A stretch of DNA of 64,000 nucleotides from Staphylococcus sp. M0911 (GTDB lineage: Bacteria > Bacillota > Bacilli > Staphylococcales > Staphylococcaceae). Of this stretch, positions 26,915-35,165 are shown piece after piece; within the stretch, counting starts at the first letter, position 1, and the number at the start of each line of letters is the position of its first letter. The stretch covers positions 1,488,001 through 1,552,000 of the forward strand of contig NZ_CP022881.1 of the NCBI RefSeq assembly GCF_003491325.1, read 5' to 3'. The notes under the pieces were generated by a model. It saw nothing but the letters and a program-made list of their open reading frames with translations, made no database searches and was not told the DNA's origin. Both the position numbers and the translations under genes were made by a program.

Positions 26915-27895
26915 TCACCTAACTTTATATATTATGTTACCACTATTATATAATCTCTTTAGAATCATATCAATATCCTTATGATTGAATTTTTTTATAT
27001 TCTTATTTTTATTATATTTTTTAATACAATCAATACAAGTTGATTTGCAATATTCTTTTGTCTTAGTTAAGTACTTTGTTTGACCTTTATTTGTAACAAT
27101 TGTCAGTGTTTTAATAGAATTATTAAATATAAATAAATACAAGTCTGTAAGAGAAAAACTAGACTGCCCAGGATGGTTATGTAACATAATAATTGTATTA
27201 GGTTTACTGTTAAATAACAATTCTGTTGCTTTTTCCCCTGGTACAAAAGATACACTATCTTGATCACCATATACTTTTGTAACTTTACCATCTTTTAATA
27301 AATAAGCTACTTCATTGCTATCATTGTTTTCTTTGGCGTCTTTAAGCAAGGCTTTATGTTGTTCTTGTATATATTGATTTTCTTCTTTGGTATGTGTTGG
27401 AATATCAACGTATCTTACTTTATCAATCGCTTGATCAGTAATATTAATTTTCTTACCTAACACTTTAGCTTGTTTAAGCTCGTTATTTTCTTCTTTTTGT
27501 TCTACTTGATACTTACCTTCACGCTCTTTAAAGAACTTGTATCGCCAACTGCCGACATGTGGCACTGTGGTACTTCTACACCAAGGATGCATAGGTGGCG
27601 CATTTACACCTGGAATCATTTCTTTAACTTTAAATACTTTGCCGTTGAGTGAATGACATAGTTTAGATGTTTTCTTATCTATTTTGGCCACATATTTATA
27701 TTCGCCATCTTCACCTAAATCTTTAAGATAAGTTAACTTTTGTGACTCTGCTTGAACGCGCGCTGATTCAGTGACTAACAATCGACTAGCGTTATACGTA
27801 GTAGATTGCGTTTGTTTTTTAAATTCAGATACGAATTCATTTGGATAACGGCCACGAATAACGACGTGACTCGTGACACGTTCTAATTTAGTCAT
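26915..27895 (-). CDS. 5'-truncated MuF minor head protein with JAMM-like C-terminal domain
   Basis: Residues ~1-115 are the end of a MuF (SPP1 gp7-like) phage head-morphogenesis domain: TESARVQAE, KIDKKTSKLCHSLNGK, PPMHPWCRSTT with Cys80, His103 and Cys106. Residues ~185-290 form a JAB/MPN metalloprotease-like domain with Glu195 and the motif HNHPGQSSFSLTD (His239, His241, Ser248, Asp251), one residue shorter than the usual JAMM spacing. The coding frame continues 14 codons upstream of the first ATG (27895) to a stop at 27938-27940, in good MuF sequence, so the true N terminus is lost. MuF fusions are known phage-borne polymorphic toxins. Confidence 0.75.
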   Translation of the reverse strand: MTKLERVTSHVVIRGRYPNEFVSEFKKQTQSTTYNASRLLVTESARVQAESQKLTYLKDLGEDGEYKYVAKIDKKTSKLCHSLNGKVFKVKEMIPGVNAPPMHPWCRSTTVPHVGSWRYKFFKEREGKYQVEQKEENNELKQAKVLGKKINITDQAIDKVRYVDIPTHTKEENQYIQEQHKALLKDAKENNDSNEVAYLLKDGKVTKVYGDQDSVSFVPGEKATELLFNSKPNTIIMLHNHPGQSSFSLTDLYLFIFNNSIKTLTIVTNKGQTKYLTKTKEYCKSTCIDCIKKYNKNKNIKKFNHKDIDMILKRLYNSGNIIYKVR

Positions 27896-27958
27896 TACAT
27901 GAGAAAAGATTTCGTTTTGTATGATGTCTTTGAGATCTTATCACTTTTTACATTTAAA

Positions 27959-27984
27959 AAGACGTATCTAATTAGATACGTCTT
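27959..27984. terminator. 26-bp perfect palindrome
   Basis: AAGACGTATCTAA followed by its exact reverse complement with no loop base, then GGTCT. It may act as a terminator in either direction or mark the edge of the phage-derived block. Confidence 0.55.
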
Positions 27985-28066
27985 GGTCTAAATACAGTAT
28001 TCACTTATGGCAAAATTTAAATTAAACCATTTCCAAATAGTTCAATGTTCAAATAGCTTATTCAAA

Positions 28067-28177
28067 CTAAATTAAATATTTTATTAAAAGTATAATTCCT
28101 ATTAAGAGAAGTGCACCTTTTAAAAAATCTAATTTCTCTTGTTTTGTCGTTTTCCTTACTGTAATCGTTACTTTCAT
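28067..28177 (-). CDS. Candidate 36-residue membrane peptide
   Basis: ORF of 36 residues: a basic N-terminal half (MKVTITVRKTTKQEKL) and one hydrophobic helix (GALLLIGIILLIKYLI) reaching the C terminus. The ribosome-binding site is weak (GGTAAATAATT before the ATG). The composition is like small membrane toxins or phage holin-like peptides, but no family is recognised. It lies at the right edge of the phage remnant. Confidence 0.4.
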   Translation of the reverse strand: MKVTITVRKTTKQEKLDFLKGALLLIGIILLIKYLI

Positions 28178-28350
28178 AATTATTTACCATAACATCAGTA
28201 AATATATAACTAATGTCTACCTTTCTTTTTATTTTATATTAATTATTTGATATCTATTATCCATCTATTTTTGCGTTCTTATTTTTAAATTATCATTTCG
28301 TTCACTACGACTATAATAGAGTCATACTAACTTTTTTATTTCTTCCCTCA

Positions 28351-28449
28351 ATGATATTTATAATAAAAGTTAATTGTCTTAAGTTCATTAAAAATTCTTT
28401 TATTTCATTTTTATCGAGAGAGGTGGACAATAAGTGGACAACAATCTAA
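28351..28449 (+). other. Possible integrase 3' scar
   Basis: A short plus-strand frame ends SFLSREVDNKWTTI before TAA. The ending resembles tails of some staphylococcal phage integrases, but the match is from memory and short. If real it would be the leftover of a site-specific recombinase gene at the border of the phage block. Confidence 0.25.
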
Positions 28450-28494
28450 ACACGATTCTACATAAATTGTATTGTTCACGCCATCATACAAAAA

Positions 28495-28522
28495 AGAGCT
28501 AAAGCAAAATTGCTCTAGCCCT
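28495..28522 (-). terminator. Terminator after glnA
   Basis: On the minus strand AGGGCTAGAGCA and TGCTTTAGCTCT pair (with G-T pairs) around a 4-base loop, followed by TTTTTTG. Located just past the glnA stop. Confidence 0.8.
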
Positions 28523-28557
28523 TGATATAACGACATTCCCCAATGTTGTTTAGCGTT

Positions 28558-29898
28558 TTAGTATTGTTTCATATATTGCTCGCGTTCCCATTCAGAAACT
28601 TGAGTTCTGTAATAATCCCATTCAATTGATTTTGAATTGATGAATTGGTTATAGATATGATTACCTAACGCTTTTTTGATTGTTGGATTTTCACGCATTG
28701 CTTTTAACGCAGTGTATAAAGTTGATGGTAAATCTTGGATACCAACAGCTTCACGTTCTTCACGATTCATTTCATAGATGTTTTGGTTTACTGGTTTAGG
28801 AACTTCTAATTTGTTTTTGATACCGTCTAATCCTGCTTCTAAGATTGCTGCTAATGCCATGTAAGGGTTAGCTGCTGGGTCAACTGAACGTACTTCAATA
28901 CGAGTAGATAAACCTCTTGATGAAGGTACACGTACTAATGGTGAACGGTTTTTACCACTCCATGCAATATAACATGGCGCTTCGTAACCTGGTACTAAAC
29001 GTTTATAAGAGTTTACTAATGGGTTACATACTGCAGTGAATCCACGTGCATTTTTAAGAATACCTGCAGTGAATTGGTACGCTGTTTCAGTTAATTCCAT
29101 GTCGCCATTTGGATCATAGAATGCATTTTCTTTACCTTTAAATAATGATACGTTGAAGTGCATTCCGCTTCCGTTCACACCAAATAATGGTTTTGGCATA
29201 AATGTTGCATGCAAGTTATGTTTACGAGCAATTGTTTTAACTACCAATTTGAATGTTTGGATGTTATCACATGCTGTTACTGCATCTGCATATTTAAAGT
29301 CAATTTCGTGTTGACCTGGCGCAACCTCATGGTGACTTGCTTCAATATCAAAGCCCATGTCCTCTAATTCAAGAACGATGTCACGACGGCAGTTTTCACC
29401 TAAATCCGTAGGTGCTAAGTCGAAGTAACCACCATCATCATTTAATTCTAATGTAGGTTCACCTTTGTCATCTAACTTGAATAAGAAGAATTCTGGTTCA
29501 GGCCCTAAGTTGAAGTCTGTGAAACCTAAATCTTCCATTTCTTTTAAGATGCGTTTTAAGTTGGCACGAGGGTCACCTTCGAATGGTGTACCATCTGTTT
29601 TGAATACATCACAGATTAAACGTGCAACTTTTCCTTGACCAGCTGTCCATGGGAAGATAACCCAAGTATCTAAGTCAGGGTGTAAGTACATATCTGATTC
29701 TTCAATACGTACGAAACCTTCGATGGATGATCCGTCAAACATCATTTCGTTATCTAATACTTTTTCTAATTGACTTACTGGTACTTCAACGTTTTTAATT
29801 GTTCCTAAAATATCAGTGAATTGTAATCTTAAATATCTCACATTTTCTTCTTCAGCAAACTTACGAATATCGTCTTTTGTAAAACTACGTTTTGGCAT
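28558..29898 (-). CDS. glnA: Glutamine synthetase type I
   Basis: Makes glutamine from glutamate, ammonia and ATP. The 446-residue cytoplasmic enzyme is of the GSI-alpha type of Gram-positives: no adenylylation Tyr insert. Landmarks are [22 protein letters not shown], the ATP/glutamate site [31 protein letters not shown] and the C-terminal segment [12 protein letters not shown]. The Arg near the C terminus used for GlnR feedback signalling lies in a conserved tail. It lies 19 bases downstream of glnR, forming glnRA under the GlnR box at 30352. Ribosome-binding site GGAGG. Confidence 0.97.
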   Translation of the reverse strand: MPKRSFTKDDIRKFAEEENVRYLRLQFTDILGTIKNVEVPVSQLEKVLDNEMMFDGSSIEGFVRIEESDMYLHPDLDTWVIFPWTAGQGKVARLICDVFKTDGTPFEGDPRANLKRILKEMEDLGFTDFNLGPEPEFFLFKLDDKGEPTLELNDDGGYFDLAPTDLGENCRRDIVLELEDMGFDIEASHHEVAPGQHEIDFKYADAVTACDNIQTFKLVVKTIARKHNLHATFMPKPLFGVNGSGMHFNVSLFKGKENAFYDPNGDMELTETAYQFTAGILKNARGFTAVCNPLVNSYKRLVPGYEAPCYIAWSGKNRSPLVRVPSSRGLSTRIEVRSVDPAANPYMALAAILEAGLDGIKNKLEVPKPVNQNIYEMNREEREAVGIQDLPSTLYTALKAMRENPTIKKALGNHIYNQFINSKSIEWDYYRTQVSEWEREQYMKQY

Positions 29899-29917
29899 AC
29901 TTGAAATCCTCCAAATT

Positions 29918-30283
29918 TTATTTTATAAATCGGGATAAGTCTCCTCGATTTATCGGCAATGTTTCACCGTATGGTTTTTGAGTTGCATCTACAATCATTT
30001 TCTTTCTAGTTTCATGTTCGTCTGATGATAAGTGATTCTCTTGTTTATGAATAATTTGTTTAATACCTTTAATGTTAAAGCCTTTTTCAATTAAAGATTT
30101 AATTTCTAATAATCTTTCCAAATCATTCAGTGAAAATAATCTCTTATTTCCCTCAGTTCTTTCCGGCTTAACAAGTTCATGTGTCTCATAATAACGAATT
30201 TGTCTTGGACTTAATTCTGTTAATTTACTGACTACACTCATGGAGAATACAGCCATGTTTCTTCTAATAGAATCATTAGACAT
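29918..30283 (-). CDS. glnR: GlnR, nitrogen-regulatory MerR-type repressor
   Basis: Represses glnRA when glutamine is plentiful, activated by feedback-inhibited glutamine synthetase. The 121-residue protein has an N-terminal MerR winged helix ([19 protein letters not shown]) and a C-terminal GlnA-sensing tail. I start at the ATG at 30281-30283 with GGAGGAG nine bases upstream; the longer frame begins inside the ribosome-binding site. The operator TGTTA-N7-TGACA lies upstream. Confidence 0.94.
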   Translation of the reverse strand: MSNDSIRRNMAVFSMSVVSKLTELSPRQIRYYETHELVKPERTEGNKRLFSLNDLERLLEIKSLIEKGFNIKGIKQIIHKQENHLSSDEHETRKKMIVDATQKPYGETLPINRGDLSRFIK

Positions 30284-30351
30284 CGCTAACATCTCCTCCA
30301 CTTTTGAACTTGTACTTAATTTAGCATAGTTTAGCTCAGATTACAAAAATA

Positions 30352-30368
30352 TGTTAGGTTTTCTGACA
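30352..30368. promoter_or_regulatory. GlnR operator
   Basis: TGTTAGGTTTTCTGACA fits the GlnR/TnrA consensus TGTNA-N7-TNACA perfectly. It is 69 bases upstream of glnR. Confidence 0.85.
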
Positions 30369-30486
30369 TGATAAGTAAAACCATTGATATGACTGCATTT
30401 TAGAAGCATTGAAATACCACCACGTAACAACATTCACAAAATTTCTGAATAAATTTTAAAATTTTCTGATAAAACAAGCTGAAACA

Positions 30487-30654
30487 GGGTGGGACAACGC
30501 TAAAGAAATACTTTTTCTTTAAAAATTAGTATTTCTAATGAATGAGTTTCACTCATGTATTCCTATTTTAAAGTACACATTAGCTGTGGCTAATGCGTAA
30601 GAACCACTACATCATCAATGATTAGTGGTTCTTTATGATTTCTGCCCCACTCCC
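30487..30654. repeat. Structured staphylococcal intergenic repeat element
   Basis: About 168 bp framed by GGGTGGGACA (30487-30496) and TGCCCCACTCCC (30643-30654), which are near inverted copies. Inside are four hairpins: AGAAATAC/GTATTTCT, ATGAG/CTCAT, CATTAGC/GCTAATG and an 11-bp AAGAACCACTA/TAGTGGTTCTT. It resembles the dispersed GTGGGACAGAAAT-type repeats of staphylococcal intergenic DNA, as I remember them. It also probably ends the gene at 30664. Confidence 0.65.
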
Positions 30655-30663
30655 AATATCAAA

Positions 30664-31902
30664 TTAAACAAGTCCTTGTTCTTTTAATTGAGTGACTGCA
30701 CGTGTAACAGCTAATTTAACATGTTCATATGTTAAACCACCCTGAACATATGCTTCATACGGTTCACGTATAGGGCCATCAGCAGACAATTCAATTGAGG
30801 AACCTTGAATGAAAGTACCCGCAGCCATAATAACATCATCTTCATAACCTGGCATATAACTCGGCTCTGGGCTAAAATGTGCATTGATTGGTGATGCATG
30901 TTGGATACTTTGGCAAAATGATATCATTTGTTCTTTTGTTTCAAATATCACAGTTTGGATTAGGTCTGTACGTTTAATGTTATACTTAGGTGTTGTAGTC
31001 ATATTTAATTTTTCAAGTAACAGACTCGTAAATAAAGCCCCCTTTAAACTTTGACTGACGACATGAGGTGCTAAAAAGAATCCTTGATACATTTCTTGTA
31101 ATGAATTTAAAGATGCGCCTGCTTCTTTACCAATACCTGGTGCAGTTAATCTATAACCACAACGCTCAATTAAATCCTTATTACCAGCGATATAGCCGCC
31201 TATTTTAGCTAATCCACCACCAGGATTTTTAATGAGTGAACCTGCAATTATATCAGCGCCAACTTCTGTAGGTTCTTGTTCTTCAACAAATTCTCCATAA
31301 CAATTATCGACAAAGATAATGACATTCGGATATTGTGCTTTAATTGCCGAAATCGCTTCTTTAATTTCATCAACAGGTATTGAAGGTCGTTGATCATAAC
31401 CTTTGGAACGTTGGATAGCAACGACTTTAGTTCGATCATTAATTGCATTTAGAACGTTAGGTATATCAATTTTACCCTCTGCTAATGCTACTTCATTATA
31501 TGAAACACCATGTTCCTTTAAACTCTCAATGCCATTGCCGTTTACTCCGATAACTTCTAATAATGTATCGTATGGACTACCCGTGATATATAATAATTCA
31601 TCACCGTATTTCAAATTACTTTGTAAAGCCAAGGTAATGGCATGTGTTCCAGAAATAATTTGAGGTCTTACAATGGCATCTTCTGCTTTAAATGTTCTTG
31701 CATAAATTTCTTCTAAATGATCACGTCCAAAATCATCATATCCATAGCCAGTTGTTCCTAATAAATCACTTTCTGTAGCTTTAACTGCATGAAACGCATC
31801 TAATACCTTTTCTTGATTAATCAAAGCAATGCGTTCAATATCTTTAAAGTACGGTGTCAATGTAGATTCTACATCTTCAATAAGACTTCTCATATCTGTC
31901 AT
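30664..31902 (-). CDS. Methionine gamma-lyase family PLP protein (YnbB-like)
   Basis: A 412-residue pyridoxal-phosphate protein of the family once called aluminium-resistance protein. Landmarks are TTGYGYDDFGRDHLEEIYA, ISGTHAITLAL, the substrate/cofactor region VDNCYGEFVEEQEPTEVGAD and the Lys-bearing GSLIKNPGGGLAKIGGYIAG. The substrate is unproven. It lies 16 bases downstream of hflX, an arrangement also known from Bacillus (ynbA-ynbB). The start is the ATG at 31900-31902, eight bases after AAGGAAG. The longer open frame upstream overlaps hflX. Confidence 0.92.
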   Translation of the reverse strand: MTDMRSLIEDVESTLTPYFKDIERIALINQEKVLDAFHAVKATESDLLGTTGYGYDDFGRDHLEEIYARTFKAEDAIVRPQIISGTHAITLALQSNLKYGDELLYITGSPYDTLLEVIGVNGNGIESLKEHGVSYNEVALAEGKIDIPNVLNAINDRTKVVAIQRSKGYDQRPSIPVDEIKEAISAIKAQYPNVIIFVDNCYGEFVEEQEPTEVGADIIAGSLIKNPGGGLAKIGGYIAGNKDLIERCGYRLTAPGIGKEAGASLNSLQEMYQGFFLAPHVVSQSLKGALFTSLLLEKLNMTTTPKYNIKRTDLIQTVIFETKEQMISFCQSIQHASPINAHFSPEPSYMPGYEDDVIMAAGTFIQGSSIELSADGPIREPYEAYVQGGLTYEHVKLAVTRAVTQLKEQGLV

Positions 31903-31918
31903 CTTGCTAACTTCCTTT

Positions 31919-33160
31919 TTATATTTTTTTATATCCTTTAATTTCATAAGACTCGTCTTTTTCATTGAAATTGAGTTCACTGACGAGTGTATGTTGTTTT
32001 AAGAAATAGAGTCGGTCTGCATCCGAACTCGGTACTGTCTCCTCGTAATACGTTAAACTACGCTTAATTTGATTGATTAATAAATTTTTCACTTTATCCT
32101 TATCTGATTCATCTCTACTTGAAACAAATACATAAGGTTGTTCAGAAACTGGTAGTTCCATATTACTTGGACATTGATCCTTTTTATTAAAAATCACTGA
32201 TTGAGGAATTTGATCCATATCTAGCTGCTTAATAAGTTGATTGACAGTATCATATTGAGAGCGATACTCTGGGTGACTTGCGTCAACCACATGTAAGAGT
32301 AAATCTGCTCCTTTAGCTTCTTCTAAAGTTGATTTAAATGCAGCTACTAGCGTTGTAGGTAATTTTTGAATAAATCCAACTGTATCTGAAATGATTAAAT
32401 TAAATCCTTCATTGATTTGTATTTGGCGTGTTTTAGGATCTAATGTTGCAAACAATTGATTCTGTTCATATGTTGTTTCATTAGTTAACACATTAAACCA
32501 TGATGATTTACCAGCATTAGTGTATCCTACTAATGCTATTTGAAAGACTTGATTCTGTTCTCGTTTACTTCGGTATCTATCTCTATGCTCAACAACTGTT
32601 TGTAATTGATGCTTGATTTCATTCATTCTTGTACGGATATGTCGACGATCCATTTCAAGCTTCGTCTCACCTGGACCACGTGTACCAATGCCACCACCAA
32701 GTCTTGATAAACTACGACCATGTCCTTGTAATCGTGGTAATAAATAATCTAATTGTGCTAATTCTACTTGTAGCTTACCTTCTCTACTTTTTGCTCTTAA
32801 AGCAAAAATTTCAAGAATTAACTGTGTTCTATCGATAATTTTTATGCCCAAATTGCCATTTAATGTTTTAGATTGAGCTGTCGTTAATTCATCATTAGTC
32901 ACAACGACATCTATATCATGGAATTCTATAAAAGCTTGAATTTCTTCAATTTTACCTTTACCAACATAGTATTTGTGATCAACTTGTTCACGGTTTTGGG
33001 TGATTTGACCTTTAACATTTAATTGGCATGTTTCTGATAGCGCTTCTAATTCTTCCATTGTCGATTCAAAATTAAATTCATTATCGTTTTGAGCATGTAC
33101 ACCGATTAGTACAGCCGTTTCTAATTTTTTCTTTGTATCATGTGTTGATAGCTGTGCCAT
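31919..33160 (-). CDS. hflX: HflX, ribosome-associated GTPase
   Basis: A GTPase that binds the large ribosomal subunit and splits stalled ribosomes. The 413-residue protein has the HflX N-terminal domain (GKGKIEEIQAFI), the family motif LPRLQGHGRSLSRLGGGIGTRGPGE's GGGIGTRGPGETKLEMDRR core, and G1 GYTNAGKSSWFN, G3 DTVGF and G4 NKKD. In G1 the usual Leu after SS is Trp. The ATG at 33158-33160 is preferred because GGGAG lies nine bases upstream. Transcribed with the PLP gene that follows. Confidence 0.95.
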   Translation of the reverse strand: MAQLSTHDTKKKLETAVLIGVHAQNDNEFNFESTMEELEALSETCQLNVKGQITQNREQVDHKYYVGKGKIEEIQAFIEFHDIDVVVTNDELTTAQSKTLNGNLGIKIIDRTQLILEIFALRAKSREGKLQVELAQLDYLLPRLQGHGRSLSRLGGGIGTRGPGETKLEMDRRHIRTRMNEIKHQLQTVVEHRDRYRSKREQNQVFQIALVGYTNAGKSSWFNVLTNETTYEQNQLFATLDPKTRQIQINEGFNLIISDTVGFIQKLPTTLVAAFKSTLEEAKGADLLLHVVDASHPEYRSQYDTVNQLIKQLDMDQIPQSVIFNKKDQCPSNMELPVSEQPYVFVSSRDESDKDKVKNLLINQIKRSLTYYEETVPSSDADRLYFLKQHTLVSELNFNEKDESYEIKGYKKI

Positions 33161-33270
33161 GATATACATCTCCCTTTTAATTTAGTTCTTAAATATTTTA
33201 TCATAGTGCCAATATAAAGACTATTCGTCAATATTATGTTAAATTGTAATTAATTCGAAAGGGTGATCTT

Positions 33271-33747
33271 ATGGAAAATATATATGACTTCGTTGTAGAA
33301 AAGAATACAGGAGAAACATATAAGTTAGAAGATTATAAAGATTATGTGATGTTAATCGTAAATACTGCAAGTGAATGTGGTTTCACACCACAATTTGAAG
33401 GGTTACAAAAGCTTTATGAAAAATATAAAGATCAAAAATTTATTATTTTAGGCTTCCCTTGTAATCAATTTGGTGGTCAAGAACCTGGATCGGGTGAAGA
33501 AGCTGCTCAAAATTGTAAATTAAATTACGGTGTAACATTCCCTATCCATCAAAAAATTGATGTTAAAGGAGAACATCAACATCCGTTATTCCGCTTCCTT
33601 ACTGATGCACAACAAGGGATGTTTAATGAAAAAATCAAGTGGAACTTCACTAAGTTTTTAATTGATCGTGACGGTAATGTAGTTAAACGTTTTTCTCCGC
33701 AGAAGAAACCGGCACAATTAGAAAATGAAATTGAAAAACTTCTTTAA
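33271..33747 (+). CDS. Glutathione peroxidase-like thiol peroxidase
   Basis: Reduces peroxides with a cysteine active site, in staphylococci probably using thioredoxin or bacillithiol-type reductants rather than glutathione. The 158-residue protein has the peroxidatic Cys in [28 protein letters not shown] with the conserved Gln, and the Trp of KWNFTKFL. It is divergent from hflX, with GAAAGGGTG before the ATG. In S. aureus the equivalent gene is called bsaA/gpxA. Confidence 0.94.
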   Translation: MENIYDFVVEKNTGETYKLEDYKDYVMLIVNTASECGFTPQFEGLQKLYEKYKDQKFIILGFPCNQFGGQEPGSGEEAAQNCKLNYGVTFPIHQKIDVKGEHQHPLFRFLTDAQQGMFNEKIKWNFTKFLIDRDGNVVKRFSPQKKPAQLENEIEKLL

Positions 33748-33781
33748 AATATCAAACATAAACTTCTCATTTTTTAATATT

Positions 33782-33854
33782 AAAAAGCTTCATTTAAAGT
33801 GATCTGCAATAGCGAATTGATATACGCGAATGCTTACTTTAAATGAAGCTTTTT
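33782..33854. terminator. Terminator after the peroxidase gene
   Basis: AAAAAGCTTCATTTAAAGT pairs perfectly over 19 bp with its complement at 33836-33854 across a 35-base loop, followed by T. It could serve both strands. Confidence 0.85.
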
Positions 33855-33975
33855 TGAATTACAATCTTTAATACGATAAAGCACTAATTAGAACCAATAA
33901 ATCCATTATTTCTCTTCTATGTAACTATTACTACGTTCATTTATGATTTGTGCTTTACTGCACTTCAATTATGTC

Positions 33976-34212
33976 TTATTCTTCAGATGTTTCTGATGCT
34001 GAATCGTTTTCATCATCAATCATGAAAGTGCTGATCGCATGTTTGTAAATCAGATGTTGTTTTCCTTGTGAAACTAAACGAATCACTTGGCTGTCGAAAT
34101 CTTCAATTGTTCCTTTCATTTGGAAACCATTTAGAAAGAACACAGTGACTTCTGTTTTTTCTGATTTAAAGTTCTCTAGTGCTTGATCTTGGATGTTTTC
34201 ATTTGCAATCAT
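33976..34212 (-). CDS. hfq: Hfq, RNA-binding Sm protein
   Basis: A hexameric RNA chaperone. The 78-residue protein has the Sm1 region VFFLNGFQMKGTIEDFDSQVI and the Sm2 motif LIYKHAIST (the Gram-positive YKHA). The C-terminal tail is short and acidic (ENDSASETSEE). The start overlaps the miaA stop region by 14 bases, as in many bacteria. In staphylococci the role of Hfq in small-RNA control is modest. Confidence 0.96.
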   Translation of the reverse strand: MIANENIQDQALENFKSEKTEVTVFFLNGFQMKGTIEDFDSQVIRLVSQGKQHLIYKHAISTFMIDDENDSASETSEE

Positions 34213-35164
34213 GTTCAGTACTCCTTTTATTTATTTGGGGTGTAATCTCATCTAACATCATTTGAAGTGACATATTTTCTCTATCTAACCAGTGAACGTT
34301 CATTTTATTCTTAAACCAAGTCAATTGACGTTTCGCATACTTTCGCGAATTCTGTTTTAACTTATCAATAGCTGACTGTAAATCCATATTCCCTTTCACA
34401 ACAGGTATTAATTCCTTATACCCAATTGCTTGCATACTTTGACTTGACTCATAGCCTTGTTCAACTAAGTGTTGCACTTCATTAAATAATCCGTGGCTCA
34501 ACATAATATCAACACGTTTATTTATTTTTTCATATAATGTTTCACGCGACATTTCAATCCCTACTAATAATGTATCATAATTTTCAGTGAATTGTTGAAC
34601 TTTCTTGCGATAACTTAAAAGTTTTTTTGTTTTTAAATAATATTCTATCGCTCTCAATACTCTTTTTCTGTTATTAGGGTGTATATTGTCGGCTGATTCA
34701 GGATCAAATGAATTAAGATATTCATGTAATTCATTATTATTTAATTTTGCTAATTCATTTAATTTAGATTTAACCTCTTTCATTTTTTCTTCTGAAACGG
34801 TTTCATCTTCAAATTGATAATTATAAAGTAAAGATTGAATATATAATCCAGTTCCACCAGCAACAATAGGTGTCTTACCTCTATCTCTAATATCATTGAT
34901 ACACTTTTCTGCTCTTTGTTTGAAATCATAAGCAGAAAATGTGTCCTCAGGATTCAATATATCAATCATATGATGGGTAATACCGTCCATTTCTTCTTTT
35001 GTAACTTTAGCAGTACCAATATCCATTTGTTTATATACTTGCATAGAGTCGCCACTAATAATTTCTCCATTACATCGTTTTGCTAATTCTATGCTTAATT
35101 CTGTTTTTCCAGACGCCGTTGGTCCTACAATTACAATTAGAAATGGCTTATCTGTATTACTCAT
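34199..35164 (-). CDS. miaA: tRNA dimethylallyltransferase MiaA
   Basis: Adds a dimethylallyl group to A37 of tRNAs reading U-starting codons; MiaB, also in this window, later methylthiolates it. The 321-residue protein has the P-loop VGPTASGKTELS, ISGDSMQVYKQMDIGTAK, VGGTGLYIQSLL and the RYAKRQLTWF-like KYAKRQLTWFKNK. I use the ATG at 35162-35164; an in-frame GTG three codons upstream is possible. It is placed between the hydrolase gene (1-base gap) and hfq (14-base overlap). Confidence 0.95.
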   Translation of the reverse strand: MSNTDKPFLIVIVGPTASGKTELSIELAKRCNGEIISGDSMQVYKQMDIGTAKVTKEEMDGITHHMIDILNPEDTFSAYDFKQRAEKCINDIRDRGKTPIVAGGTGLYIQSLLYNYQFEDETVSEEKMKEVKSKLNELAKLNNNELHEYLNSFDPESADNIHPNNRKRVLRAIEYYLKTKKLLSYRKKVQQFTENYDTLLVGIEMSRETLYEKINKRVDIMLSHGLFNEVQHLVEQGYESSQSMQAIGYKELIPVVKGNMDLQSAIDKLKQNSRKYAKRQLTWFKNKMNVHWLDRENMSLQMMLDEITPQINKRSTEHDCK

Positions 35165-35165
35165 C

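Larger units (their letters stand above)
27938..28557. other. 620-bp boundary region between phage remnant and glnA
   Basis: Contains a 26-bp perfect palindrome at 27959, a likely 36-residue membrane peptide gene at 28067-28177 (minus), a possible integrase 3' scar on the plus strand ending at 28449, and the glnA terminator at 28495. Otherwise very AT-rich and without convincing genes. Confidence 0.5.

Noticed and set aside
28175-28320. Protein-coding ORF in the glnA-side intergenic region
   Set aside because: AT-rich with frequent stops in all frames; nothing convincing beyond the 36-residue peptide.
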